DNA from: Gp7-AA10 sp035636095
GTDB lineage: Bacteria; Acidobacteriota; Thermoanaerobaculia; Gp7-AA8
Assembly (NCBI GenBank): GCA_035636095.1
Contig: DASPZU010000059.1
Coordinates: 1-51,034, forward strand
Length of the DNA stretch: 51,034 bases
Reading direction: 5' to 3'
A program made the translations under genes and the position numbers. Numbering within the stretch: position 1 is the first letter of the stretch; each line of letters starts with the position of its first letter. The notes below the pieces were generated by a model. That model was not told the origin of the DNA. It ran no database searches and saw only the letters and a program-made list of their open reading frames with translations. Below are positions 21,125 to 28,695 of this stretch, in pieces.

Positions 21125-21649
21125 CTAGTCGATTGAAATCGCTGTCTTGAGGACCTCGTGACCTCCGATGTTGAGCTGAATGACAGCCCAGCCGGACGCT
21201 CCGCTCTTCTTGTGCAGGATGACGACTTCCGGTCCGCTGGTGTCCGAAAGGACATCGGACATATCGAGTTTTTTCTGGTCCCAGGCGACTGAAATCGGCT
21301 CGCCGTTGAACGCGTACGGCTGGATCGCGAATTGATCACCGTTGCGGCGAACGGTCAGGCGTCCCTCCTGCGGCACGCCGATGCGCGTCACGACCTTCCA
21401 ATGATCGAAAGGAAGGGGCGCCATGGTCGCTTCGGTGTGCTCCCACGGAAGCGAGTTGCGCTCGATGTACGCGACGCTGACGACGATCACGACCGCAGCG
21501 GCCCAGGCGAGGGACACGAGGAGGTGCCGCCGGCCTCTGGCCGGGTGAGGGGCTCGCAGTTTTCCGATCACCGCGCCCCGCATATCGGGCGGCTCGACCT
21601 GCGGAACGGATTCGAGCTGCTGCACGACTTCCTCGTCACTGATGGCCAT
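21125..21649 (-). CDS. Single-pass membrane protein, possible anti-sigma factor
   Basis: 174 residues: a cytoplasmic segment of about 45 residues (MAISDEEVVQQLESVPQVEPP), one helix (LLVSLAWAAAVVIVVSVAYI) and a periplasmic beta-rich domain. It has no HxxxCxxC zinc motif, so the anti-sigma role rests on context: it overlaps the ECF sigma gene by 14 bases and has the usual topology. The juxtamembrane peptide APHPARGRRHLL is read from a repeat fragment (21526-21553) similar to the one in glpK. It could be a substrate of the PrsW protease encoded downstream. Alternatively it is a membrane partner with another role. Confidence 0.62.
   Translation of the reverse strand: MAISDEEVVQQLESVPQVEPPDMRGAVIGKLRAPHPARGRRHLLVSLAWAAAVVIVVSVAYIERNSLPWEHTEATMAPLPFDHWKVVTRIGVPQEGRLTVRRNGDQFAIQPYAFNGEPISVAWDQKKLDMSDVLSDTSGPEVVILHKKSGASGWAVIQLNIGGHEVLKTAISID
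21526..21553 (-). repeat. Fragment of the CCCCTCACCC repeat
   Basis: Minus strand reads CCCCTCACCCGGCCAGAGG then CCGGCGGC. The first 12 bases match the repeats at 1300 and 38278; the rest is a short GGCC-type hairpin. Translated in frame just before the membrane helix of the possible anti-sigma protein. Confidence 0.5.
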
Positions 21650-22184
21650 GGCCTTTTGCCTCCAGCGCCTCTCGCAACTGCTGGCGGGCAGTAAAGAGGC
21701 GCGACTTCACCGTCTTCTCGGGAAGATTCAATATGTCTGCGATTTCGTTGTAGGAGAAATGCACGAAGTGGCGAAGGATGACGACGGCGCGGTAGTTGGG
21801 CTCGAGATTCATGATCGCTTCGTGCAGATGCGTCCACTCCTCGAGCTCTTCGAATCGCTCGGCGGGATTGGCGCGAGGATGCTGCAGTCTGTCATCGAGT
21901 GTTTCGTGCGGCTTTCGGGCTTTGAGATGGTTGATCGATTCATTGACCGCCACTCGATAGATCCAACTGAAAAACTTCCGCTCCCGGTCGTAGCTGGCCA
22001 GGTGCTCGAACGCCTTCATGAACGCCTGCTGGCAGACCTCCCTGGCATCCTCGGCATCCCCGACCATGTGCAGGACGGTGTTGAACACCGGCCGCTGGTA
22101 CCGTTCGATCAAGGTACCGAATGCGTCGACGTCCCCCTGCAGGCAGCGCTCGACCGCGATCCTGTCCAGTTCTTCCTCTTCCAT
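21636..22184 (-). CDS. ECF RNA polymerase sigma factor
   Basis: 182 residues. Region 2 (DAFGTLIERYQRPVFNTVLH, DAREVCQQAFMKAFEHL, RKFFSWIYRVAVNESINHLK) is joined by a short linker to region 4 (NYRAVVILRHFVHFSYNEIA, DILNLPEKTVKSRLFTARQQL). The start ATG 22184 (MEEEELDR) is preferred to longer options because region 2 begins at once. The gene follows the STAS gene and overlaps the next gene by 14 bases. Genes for a phosphatase/kinase and an anti-anti-sigma protein just upstream suggest partner switching, although classical RsbW proteins act on sigma-B-type factors rather than on ECF factors. Confidence 0.93.
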   Translation of the reverse strand: MEEEELDRIAVERCLQGDVDAFGTLIERYQRPVFNTVLHMVGDAEDAREVCQQAFMKAFEHLASYDRERKFFSWIYRVAVNESINHLKARKPHETLDDRLQHPRANPAERFEELEEWTHLHEAIMNLEPNYRAVVILRHFVHFSYNEIADILNLPEKTVKSRLFTARQQLREALEAKGHGHQ

Positions 22185-22218
22185 CAAATACAACGCTCGG
22201 CGTGAAAAGTTGGTCGCG

Positions 22219-22503
22219 TCACGCGATCTCAAAGATCTGATCGAATCCGGAGAAGCGGAACACATCCCTGATGTGATGATTCACGTTGATGAGCTTGAGC
22301 GATTGTCCGCGCTGCGACAGCCGCTTTTGCGCCGCCAGCAGAACGCCCAGGCCGGCGCTGGAGATGTAATCGAGCTGCCCGAAGTCGACGATTTTGCCTT
22401 CGTTGAGCGACATCAGCACGCCGCGCGCGCGCTCGACCTGCGACGCGTCGAAGCGGCCGGCGAGAATCAGCTCCTTGTTTGCGCCCTCGCGAATATCGAA
22501 CAT
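22219..22503 (-). CDS. STAS-domain anti-sigma factor antagonist
   Basis: 94 residues, a single SpoIIAA/RsbV-like STAS domain. The motif QLDYISSAGLGVLL carries the phosphorylatable serine (Ser48 or Ser49). It should be phosphorylated by an RsbW-like kinase and dephosphorylated by a PP2C phosphatase; the adjacent upstream gene encodes both activities in one chain. A palindromic element (22508-22600) separates the two genes and might weaken cotranscription. It is followed by the ECF sigma gene 34 bases downstream. Confidence 0.92.
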   Translation of the reverse strand: MFDIREGANKELILAGRFDASQVERARGVLMSLNEGKIVDFGQLDYISSAGLGVLLAAQKRLSQRGQSLKLINVNHHIRDVFRFSGFDQIFEIA

Positions 22504-22507
22504 ACGG

Positions 22508-22600
22508 ATGGGGTCAGGCCTTTACTTTTGCCTTTCGCTACGCCTTGTAGTTTTTTTCTACGCCTTGTAGGCAAAAGCAAAAGTAAAGGCCTGACCCCAT
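22508..22600. repeat. 93-bp palindromic element, GGGGTCAGG family
   Basis: ATGGGGTCAGGCCTTTACTT... at 22508-22531 is an exact inverted copy of 22577-22600. An inner repeat, CTACGCCTTGTAG, occurs twice around a T-tract. The right end abuts the TGA of the phosphatase gene. The core is shared with the palindrome at 15910 and the RAYT ends. Confidence 0.82.
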
Positions 22601-24162
22601 CATCTCCTTTTGTAGAGCGTCACCCTGCTGTTTCCATTTTCGTGGTGGTACTCCACTCTATCCATCATTGTCTTCACGAGGAAGAGGCCCAGCCCGCCCG
22701 GCTTCCGCTCCTCGAGCGGCTTGTTCACATCCACCGCCGGCGCCTCGGTTTGCACATCGAAGGGTGGGGCGTTGAAATCGGTCAGGCTGAGGGCGACGTC
22801 AGCGCCGCCGAGCTTTAGCCGGATCTCGATCCGATCGCCGCCGGCAGGATTGTGTCGCAGAACATTGGTAAAGATTTCCTCGGCCGCAAGCTCCACGGCG
22901 TACTTGACTTGTTCGTCGACCTCGGCCACGGCGAAGAACCGTTCGACGAGATCGAAGACGTCTTCGAGCTCGGCGATATCGCGCCGGAACGTCTCGGCCA
23001 TCTCGAACGGACGCTGCGCGCCGTAATACTGCACGCATAGCATCGCGATGTCATCGGCCTGCGGCGTGCCGTCTGCGAATCGGTCGACGCTCGCCGCGAC
23101 CTGCGAGACGATCGTCGAGGGCTCCGAGTCAGGACAATGTTCCACGACCTCGCGGAGCCGCTTCACCGAGAACAACTCTTCGGCGGAATTGGAGGCGTCG
23201 GTGACGCCGTCGGTATACAAAAAGACTGCGTCCCCGGGCTTAAGAGTCGTTTTCTCGACGACATACTTGAAGCTGCGCAGGGCGCCCATGGGCAGGCCCG
23301 ATTTGGATGCCAGTCGCTCCACGGATTTGCCGCGCACGATCAGCGGCGGCTCGTGACCGGCATTGCTGTACATCAGCCGCCCATTGCGGAGATTGAGAAA
23401 TCCGCAGAAACCGGTCACGAACATCGACGGATCGGTCTCCTCGTAGAGCCGCGCGCTGACTGCCGACAACAATCGTGCGGGATCGTATTGGAAGACGGCA
23501 TAGGCGCGGAAAAGAGTCTTGGTCATGGCCATCACCAGCGCGGCGCCGACGCCCTTTCCGGTCACATCCCCGATGCAGAAGTAGAGACTCTCGTCGTTCC
23601 AGAAGAAGTCGTAGAGGTCACCGCCAATCTGCTTGGCCGGCCGGATGAAGGCGTGGATCGCGAAGGGCGTGCTCTCGGGAAGCGAGACGGTACCGCTGGG
23701 CAGCATCCGCATCTGAATCTCGCTGGCGAGCCGGAGCGACTGCTCGTAACGTTGATTGTCGAGGTGCAGCTTGGTCATGCGCGCGCGCTCGATCGCCACC
23801 GCCACATGTGTCGCCAGCGCGTGCATGAGCGACTCATCATGCGCGTCGAAACTCGATTGCGTGGTCTTGTTCACGCTCTCGATCATCCCCAGCACTTTGC
23901 CGTGTGAATCGATGACCGGCGCGCGCAGAATCGAACCGGCGTTGGTCAGACTGCGATCGACATCCGGCGGCGGGTCCTCATCGTCATAAAGAAGGATGCG
24001 AGTCTTCTCGGCCTCCACCACCGCCGACGCTTTCTCGACGATGACCGCCAAAAGCTTATCGAGATTGAACTCCGAGCTGAGGGCTTTCGATAGCTCCAGC
24101 AGCGCGTAGAGCGCGACATCGCTGCGCGCCGACGTGTCCCGCTGCACTGCCGGAGTGGTCAT
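22600..24162 (-). CDS. GAF-PP2C phosphatase fused to RsbW-like kinase
   Basis: 520 residues from ATG 24162. Order: a GAF sensor (about 20-170), an RsbU/SpoIIE-type PP2C phosphatase (about 190-390; GGDLYDFF, GDVTGKGVGAAL, NAGHEPP, YTDGVTDA, ADDIAML), then an HATPase_c serine kinase (about 400-515; EEIFTNVLRHN, PGGLGLFLV). One protein thus holds both opposing activities of a partner switch: phosphatase and anti-sigma kinase. The likely substrate is the STAS protein encoded next to it. I rejected longer N-terminal extensions because they run through a palindrome and low-quality sequence opposite the serine hydrolase gene. The signal sensed by GAF is not visible. Confidence 0.9.
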   Translation of the reverse strand: MTTPAVQRDTSARSDVALYALLELSKALSSEFNLDKLLAVIVEKASAVVEAEKTRILLYDDEDPPPDVDRSLTNAGSILRAPVIDSHGKVLGMIESVNKTTQSSFDAHDESLMHALATHVAVAIERARMTKLHLDNQRYEQSLRLASEIQMRMLPSGTVSLPESTPFAIHAFIRPAKQIGGDLYDFFWNDESLYFCIGDVTGKGVGAALVMAMTKTLFRAYAVFQYDPARLLSAVSARLYEETDPSMFVTGFCGFLNLRNGRLMYSNAGHEPPLIVRGKSVERLASKSGLPMGALRSFKYVVEKTTLKPGDAVFLYTDGVTDASNSAEELFSVKRLREVVEHCPDSEPSTIVSQVAASVDRFADGTPQADDIAMLCVQYYGAQRPFEMAETFRRDIAELEDVFDLVERFFAVAEVDEQVKYAVELAAEEIFTNVLRHNPAGGDRIEIRLKLGGADVALSLTDFNAPPFDVQTEAPAVDVNKPLEERKPGGLGLFLVKTMMDRVEYHHENGNSRVTLYKRR

Positions 24163-24203
24163 CTTTTCTCGAGCGCCGGCAATCTTATCGCTGAACAGCT
24201 GCC

Positions 24204-24275
24204 TTGGAGTGCGGTGCCTTGGCACCGCTTTTTCGGCCGCAGCTAGCGGCGGCAAGCCGCCGCACTCCAAAATCC
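24204..24275. repeat. Two-armed palindrome, GGAGTGCGG family
   Basis: The left arm TTGGAGTGCGG (with GTGCCTTGGCAC hairpin) faces a right arm ending CCGCACTCCAA. The right arm, 24245-24275, is an exact 31-base inverted copy of 46752-46782. It lies between the divergent phosphatase and serine hydrolase genes. Confidence 0.78.
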
Positions 24276-24276
24276 A

Positions 24277-24282
24277 TACACT
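24277..24282 (+). promoter_or_regulatory. -10 element of the serine hydrolase gene
   Basis: TACACT, six bases before ATG 24289 and just outside the palindrome. A leaderless transcript is inferred. Confidence 0.42.
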
Positions 24283-24288
24283 CCGCGC

Positions 24289-25986
24289 ATGCTGACAGCA
24301 CTCTTCTTTCTCGCCGCCACCATCCCCCCGCCCCAATTCGCCGATGCCGACCGCCCCAGGAAGCTTGCGGCGGCATTCCCGGAGGTCGAGAAACTCTTCA
24401 CGGCCTTCGTGGAGAAACAACACATCCCCGGCGCCGCGGTGGGCATCATCATTGACGGCGAGCTGGTGTGGGTGCAGACGACCGGCTTTCGCGACGTTGC
24501 GGCAAAGGCGCCCGCCACGCGCGACACCGTGTGGCGGATCGCGTCGATGACCAAGAGCTTCACGTCGATGGCCATTCTCAAGCTGCGCGACGAAGGAAAG
24601 CTGTCGCTCGATGATCCCGTCAGCAAATACGTTCCGGAGCTCGCGAACCTCACCTATCCGACCGCCGACTCGCCCAGGCTCACCATCCGGCATCTCTTGA
24701 CGCACGCGGAAGGCTTCCCGGAAGACAACCCGTGGGGCGACCGGCAGCTCGCGCGAAGCAATGCCACGATGTCCGAGTGGATGCGCGCCGGCATCCCGTT
24801 CTCGTCCTCGCCCGGCACCGTCTACGAGTACTCCAACTACGGCTTCGGAATCCTCGGGCAGATCGTCGAGCGCGTCGCGAAAAAACCCTACGACGACTAT
24901 GTCCGCGACAACATCCTCAAGCCTCTGGGAATGAAGTCGACGACGTATTCCGTCAGCGAAGTCCCCGCGGATCGCATCGCGAAGGGATATCGATGGAGCG
25001 GCAAGACGTGGACCGACGAGCCCGCGCTTCCGCACGGCGCCTTCGGCGCGATGGGAGGCTTATGGACCACGCCCGACGATCTGGCACGCTACCTGGCATT
25101 CATGATGTCGGCATTCCCGCCGCGCGACGATCCGGAGAGGGAACCGATCCGCCGAAGCAGCGCGCGCGAGATGCAGCAGGCAGCGCGTACGATTCCCGCG
25201 ATTGCCTCGCGATCGACGATCGACGCGCCGCTGGAATTGAGCGTCAGCGCCTACGCGTACGGACTTCGAATCGCGCAGGACTGCCGATTCACCTACATGG
25301 TGCAGCATGGCGGCGGCTTGCCGGGCTACGGGTCGTACGAGCGATGGCTTCCCGACTACGGCGTCGGCCTGATCGCATTCGGCAACCTCACCTACGCCGG
25401 ATTCGTCCCGCTCTTCGATGACGCTCTGAACGCGATGTTGAAAACGGGCGCACTCAAGCATCGCGTCGTGCAGCCGTCCTCAGCGCTGCTGCAGGCGAAA
25501 TCGGACGTGTCGCGCCTAATCAATCAATGGGATGACGCGCTCGCGAATCGAATCGCGGCCGACAATCTCTTCCTCGATCAACCGGCTTCGGAGCGGGCGG
25601 AGGAGATCCGCAAGCTTCGCGAGCAGCACGGCGCGTGTCGCGAGGAGCCAAGGATCGACGCCGACAATGCGCTGCGCGGAACGTGGTTTATGCCCTGCGA
25701 CAAAGGATCCCTGTCGCTCCGCATCACGCTCGCACCAACGATGCCTCCGCGAGTGCAATTCCTCAACATCCGCTCGATCATGCCGCCGAGCGACGCGATG
25801 CGGAGCGGCATCGAGTCGAAGCTATCGACGATTCCCGCGCAGTGGGGCAAATGTGCGATCGGCGAGCCGCTCAGCGAAACGGCGGTCAAGGTGAGCTGCC
25901 AGCACGGCGATCTCGCCGCCCGCGTCGCGCAGGGAAATGTGACCTTCGCGCCGATCATCTCCGCCGATCAGCGGTGCGCACCGTAA
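24289..25986 (+). CDS. Serine hydrolase, class C beta-lactamase family
   Basis: 565 residues with a short signal peptide (MLTALFFLAATIPPPQFA). The penicillin-binding fold has SMTK (nucleophile Ser86, Lys89), YSN (Tyr181, Asn183) and HGG (around 346). A C-terminal domain of about 180 residues follows, beta-rich, as in many family esterases. The probable role is a periplasmic peptidase, esterase or DD-peptidase; the substrate cannot be told. Two Cys pairs in the tail could form disulfides. It has its own promoter and is divergent from the phosphatase gene. A second, shorter member of the family is at 49301. Confidence 0.9.
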   Translation: MLTALFFLAATIPPPQFADADRPRKLAAAFPEVEKLFTAFVEKQHIPGAAVGIIIDGELVWVQTTGFRDVAAKAPATRDTVWRIASMTKSFTSMAILKLRDEGKLSLDDPVSKYVPELANLTYPTADSPRLTIRHLLTHAEGFPEDNPWGDRQLARSNATMSEWMRAGIPFSSSPGTVYEYSNYGFGILGQIVERVAKKPYDDYVRDNILKPLGMKSTTYSVSEVPADRIAKGYRWSGKTWTDEPALPHGAFGAMGGLWTTPDDLARYLAFMMSAFPPRDDPEREPIRRSSAREMQQAARTIPAIASRSTIDAPLELSVSAYAYGLRIAQDCRFTYMVQHGGGLPGYGSYERWLPDYGVGLIAFGNLTYAGFVPLFDDALNAMLKTGALKHRVVQPSSALLQAKSDVSRLINQWDDALANRIAADNLFLDQPASERAEEIRKLREQHGACREEPRIDADNALRGTWFMPCDKGSLSLRITLAPTMPPRVQFLNIRSIMPPSDAMRSGIESKLSTIPAQWGKCAIGEPLSETAVKVSCQHGDLAARVAQGNVTFAPIISADQRCAP

Positions 25987-26134
25987 GTCAAACAATGACG
26001 TTACCGCCGCACGCGTCCCTCACTGAGCTTGCTGGGGCGACGAGACTGTTCACCTAAATGTGACCGACGGCACACGGAAAACCGGCCCAGCGCCGGTACT
26101 TAGTGTGAAGGTCCGACTTCCAGTCGCGTCCCCG

Positions 26135-26590
26135 ATGTGCCACATACGATCGATCTCTGTCCTTGTTGTAGCCTTCATCGCGACGGCAGCTTTCGCGGAG
26201 TCTGCCAATCACCCGGGGCTTGTCGTCTCAGCCACGGTGGTCCCGTACTTGCGGTGGAGCGTGACCGGGGAGCCAGGCACGGTCGAGGTCACAGCCGAGG
26301 ATCTCCAGCGCGGCGTGCTCGAAGTTCGGGGCATCGTGGCAAACGTCCGCACCAACGACCCCGCCGGATATGTCATCACGTTCCGCTTTGATTCCACGGT
26401 CTTTAAGGGCGCAGAGATTACCGGGCTGCGCCAGGCCGTCGCCGTTGGCCCGGGCGGTGCGTTCGTGATCGGACGGGAAAATCTCACGCGACAGCCGCTG
26501 CGAGTTCACCTCCGACTGCCCGATGGTGCAGCAGTCGGCCGCTATGGCTGGCCGCTTCGCATCGAAGTTTCGCGGCTGCAGAGTCGCTGA
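26135..26590 (+). CDS. Small secreted beta-sandwich protein, candidate fibre subunit
   Basis: 151 residues from ATG 26135 with a clear signal peptide (MCHIRSISVLVVAFIATAAFA). The mature part is beta-rich: LVVSATVVPYLRW, AGYVITFRFDSTVF, VHLRLPDGAAVGRYGW and RIEVSRL at the C-terminus. A longer GTG start at 26060 is possible but would bury the signal peptide. No enzyme motif is seen. Position at the head of a run of same-strand genes, with two more small secreted proteins, a chaperone and an outer-membrane protein, suggests a structural subunit of a surface fibre. The family is not recognised. Confidence 0.62.
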   Translation: MCHIRSISVLVVAFIATAAFAESANHPGLVVSATVVPYLRWSVTGEPGTVEVTAEDLQRGVLEVRGIVANVRTNDPAGYVITFRFDSTVFKGAEITGLRQAVAVGPGGAFVIGRENLTRQPLRVHLRLPDGAAVGRYGWPLRIEVSRLQSR

Positions 26591-26665
26591 TCGCCTGCCG
26601 TTACGACATTTGTTGTTCTGGATGGCGAAAAACTTGCATCCATACGTACGGCTTGCAGCAGAGTC

Positions 26666-26685
26666 TATAATTCCGGACTTATAAT
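26666..26685 (+). promoter_or_regulatory. Tandem TATAAT -10 candidates before the fibre genes
   Basis: TATAAT occurs at 26666-26671 and again at 26680-26685 in a locally AT-rich stretch, 30-45 bases before the gene at 26715. The -35 partners are weak or badly spaced. This is the only AT-rich intergenic stretch in the cluster and may be its main promoter. Confidence 0.38.
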
Positions 26686-26714
26686 TCCATAAGCTTCAGT
26701 CTGGGTCTACGTCC

Positions 26715-27263
26715 ATGAGACGAATGCCGAGCATCATTTTTATGAGCTCGCTCACAGCTATGGCTGTCACTCCGGCCGCCTTCCCGGCCGCAAGAATTCG
26801 TGCGGTGCGCGCGGTGCAACCCAAAAATGCCGTTGTGCCCTTGACACACTATGAGATCGAGTCCGATTCGATCGGCTTCGGCAACCTCACTCCGGGCGAG
26901 AGCCGGGTTCTCTCTGCTGCAACGAGGGTGCGCGTCTTCAGTGCGCAGCCGTGGCGCCTCCAGCTCATTCCGATTTGTCCTTCGCTAACGCGCTCGACAG
27001 CACCTGCCGTTCCGATTTCCCGGCTCCACTGGAGATCGGCAGGAGGCGAATTCGTTCCGTTCCGCACCGCAGTCCCCGCCCTGGTCGCCTCCGGTGGACC
27101 GACGGGTGCAGCTGGCCGGGTCGTCGACATCGACTACGAGCTCGTTCTTCTCGACACCGACCCCGCTGAGCAGTATCGGTGCGAGTTGGAAATTCTCCTG
27201 GATGACAAAAGCACCATAAGTGTTCTTTCGCTTCAGCATCAGCAGCAAAACGAGTCCAATTGA
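26715..27263 (+). CDS. Secreted protein, candidate fibre subunit
   Basis: 182 residues. It starts MRRMPSIIFMSSLTAMAVTP, a signal peptide. The mature domain has SIGFGNLTPGESRVLSAATR and, near the end, VDIDYELVLLDTDPAEQYRC. The next gene's product has SFSFGQVNAQGDVSPTIATS and AHLQVLDTDTPGTNTWTITL in the same order, so the two look homologous: a GFGxL/SFGQV strand and an LDTD-P hairpin in the final strands. I infer a beta-sandwich subunit. It ends where the next start region begins. Confidence 0.6.
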   Translation: MRRMPSIIFMSSLTAMAVTPAAFPAARIRAVRAVQPKNAVVPLTHYEIESDSIGFGNLTPGESRVLSAATRVRVFSAQPWRLQLIPICPSLTRSTAPAVPISRLHWRSAGGEFVPFRTAVPALVASGGPTGAAGRVVDIDYELVLLDTDPAEQYRCELEILLDDKSTISVLSLQHQQQNESN

Positions 27264-27298
27264 ACGCGGCTAGGGTCGCCGCAAGGAGAGAGGATTTT

Positions 27299-27898
27299 AT
27301 GGATAAGAGTCTCTTTAGACCAATCGGAATCATGTTCATGCTCGCGTCGGCGGGGTCGATCTCTGCGGCAACAGTCGACTCGCCAACCTTGAGTGTTTCG
27401 GCGAACGTTCAGGGCGTGTTCATCTTCCAGATCAACGGCAGCACGTCCGGTCAGAGCTTCTCGTTCGGACAGGTCAACGCCCAGGGAGATGTGTCGCCGA
27501 CCATCGCAACCAGTTCCGGCGTCACAGCGACGGCCGAGTCGCCGTCAGGCGGCAGCGCGACATACGAGAAATTGAGCGCGTTCACCTGGCAGGTCGTCAG
27601 CTCGCCGCGGCGAACGGTAAACATCTACATCTCCAGCGCGTCGCGCGCCGGGACGATGAACGTTGGGCAACTGCTGCTGCACATGACCAAGACCGGCGGA
27701 CTACCGGGCGCCGGAACCTCGGCCGGCTACGTCGCGGTGCCGGCAGCGCCTCCTTCGACGGATTTGGTCGGCGGTTTCCCGGCTGGAACGGGCGCCAACA
27801 CTGCCTCGGGCATCATCGACGCACATCTGCAGGTGCTCGACACCGACACGCCGGGGACCAACACATGGACGATCACTTTGACCGCCAACGGCGTTTGA
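27299..27898 (+). CDS. Secreted pilin-like protein, candidate major fibre subunit
   Basis: 199 residues from ATG 27299, preceded by AAGGAG at a useful distance. Signal peptide: MDKSLFRPIGIMFMLASAGS, with cleavage near ISA-A. The mature part is Ser/Thr/Gly-rich and beta-stranded (LSVSANVQGVFIFQINGS, GQLLLHMTKTGG), and ends TWTITLTANGV, an alternating strand like those completed by strand exchange in chaperone-usher pilins. No Cys is present. The gene overlaps the chaperone gene by 34 bases. The good ribosome site and position fit the most abundant subunit; this is inference. Confidence 0.66.
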   Translation: MDKSLFRPIGIMFMLASAGSISAATVDSPTLSVSANVQGVFIFQINGSTSGQSFSFGQVNAQGDVSPTIATSSGVTATAESPSGGSATYEKLSAFTWQVVSSPRRTVNIYISSASRAGTMNVGQLLLHMTKTGGLPGAGTSAGYVAVPAAPPSTDLVGGFPAGTGANTASGIIDAHLQVLDTDTPGTNTWTITLTANGV

Positions 27899-28695
27899 TC
27901 GAAACGGCGATCCGATATTCGGCAGCGGCGATCCTTGCTGTGGTGGGGGCGCCGGCACTTCCGGCGCAAACCTCGGTTGCGATTTCGCCGCACATCATCG
28001 AGAAAGTCGTCCGGCCGGGCCAGGGTCTATCGGATATCGTTTCCTTCACAAACTCCGGCAAAGAGCCGGCGCAGGTTTCGCTCGAGCTCGCAGACTTTAC
28101 TGTCGACGAGAACGGAAAAGCGCACGACCGACCGCCGGGCACGGAACCGAGCTCGCTGGCGCCGTTTCTGCGAATTGCGCCGCCGACGGTTCGCGTCGCG
28201 CCGCAACAGACCGTCAACTTCCGATACTCGGCTCAGCTCCCGGCCGCGTTCACGCACTATCGGGTGATGATTTATTTTCTTGTGCGTCCGGTGACGGCAC
28301 TGGTCGCGAACGGCGCCGGCTTCCTCATCGTCCCCCGCCTCGGCGTCCCGCTGTACGCGGAGAACATTGGCGCGAAGCCGGCGTCGCTCCACATCGACTC
28401 GATTTTCTGGGCGCGATCGCCTGAGGGCTCACTCTATGCCGACCTGCAACTGCGCAACGACGGCCAGCGCAACATTCGTCCGCAGGGGTTGGTGTTCGTT
28501 CGCTCCGCGAACGGGCGGTTCGCGCGTCAGTTTCCGTTCAACGAAGGGCGTGAGCCGGTCCTGCCCTCACAAAGCCGGCAATGGCATGTGACGTTCGGTC
28601 CGGTTCCCCGCGATGACCTGTCGGTCGATTTCCGACTGACCACTTCGGCGACCAAGACCTTCCACGAAACTTACGAGATTGCCGCAGCGCGTTAA
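27865..28695 (+). CDS. PapD-like periplasmic pilus chaperone
   Basis: 276 residues with a signal peptide (MDDHFDRQRRLIETAIRYSA then AAILAVVGAPALPA). Two Ig-like domains: the first has SPHIIEKVVRPGQGLSDIV, SFTNSGKEPAQVSLELADF, TVRVAPQQTVNFRYSAQLP and HYRVMIYFLVRP, the PapD domain-1 pattern of an edge strand, a Pro-rich loop and a final exposed strand. The second has LRNDGQRNIRPQGLVFVRS. Such chaperones donate a strand to incomplete pilin folds in the periplasm. The start lies inside the subunit gene and the stop TAA directly precedes the next gene's ATG, indicating tight coupling. Confidence 0.72.
   Translation: MDDHFDRQRRLIETAIRYSAAAILAVVGAPALPAQTSVAISPHIIEKVVRPGQGLSDIVSFTNSGKEPAQVSLELADFTVDENGKAHDRPPGTEPSSLAPFLRIAPPTVRVAPQQTVNFRYSAQLPAAFTHYRVMIYFLVRPVTALVANGAGFLIVPRLGVPLYAENIGAKPASLHIDSIFWARSPEGSLYADLQLRNDGQRNIRPQGLVFVRSANGRFARQFPFNEGREPVLPSQSRQWHVTFGPVPRDDLSVDFRLTTSATKTFHETYEIAAAR

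Noticed and set aside
24163..25035. N-terminal extension of the GAF-PP2C-kinase frame
   Set aside because: It runs through a palindromic repeat and antisense to the serine hydrolase; the family fold begins near MTTPAV at 24162.
26092..26110. Short ACCGG/CCGGT hairpin before the fibre genes
   Set aside because: A five-base stem without a T-tract is too weak to call a terminator or riboswitch.
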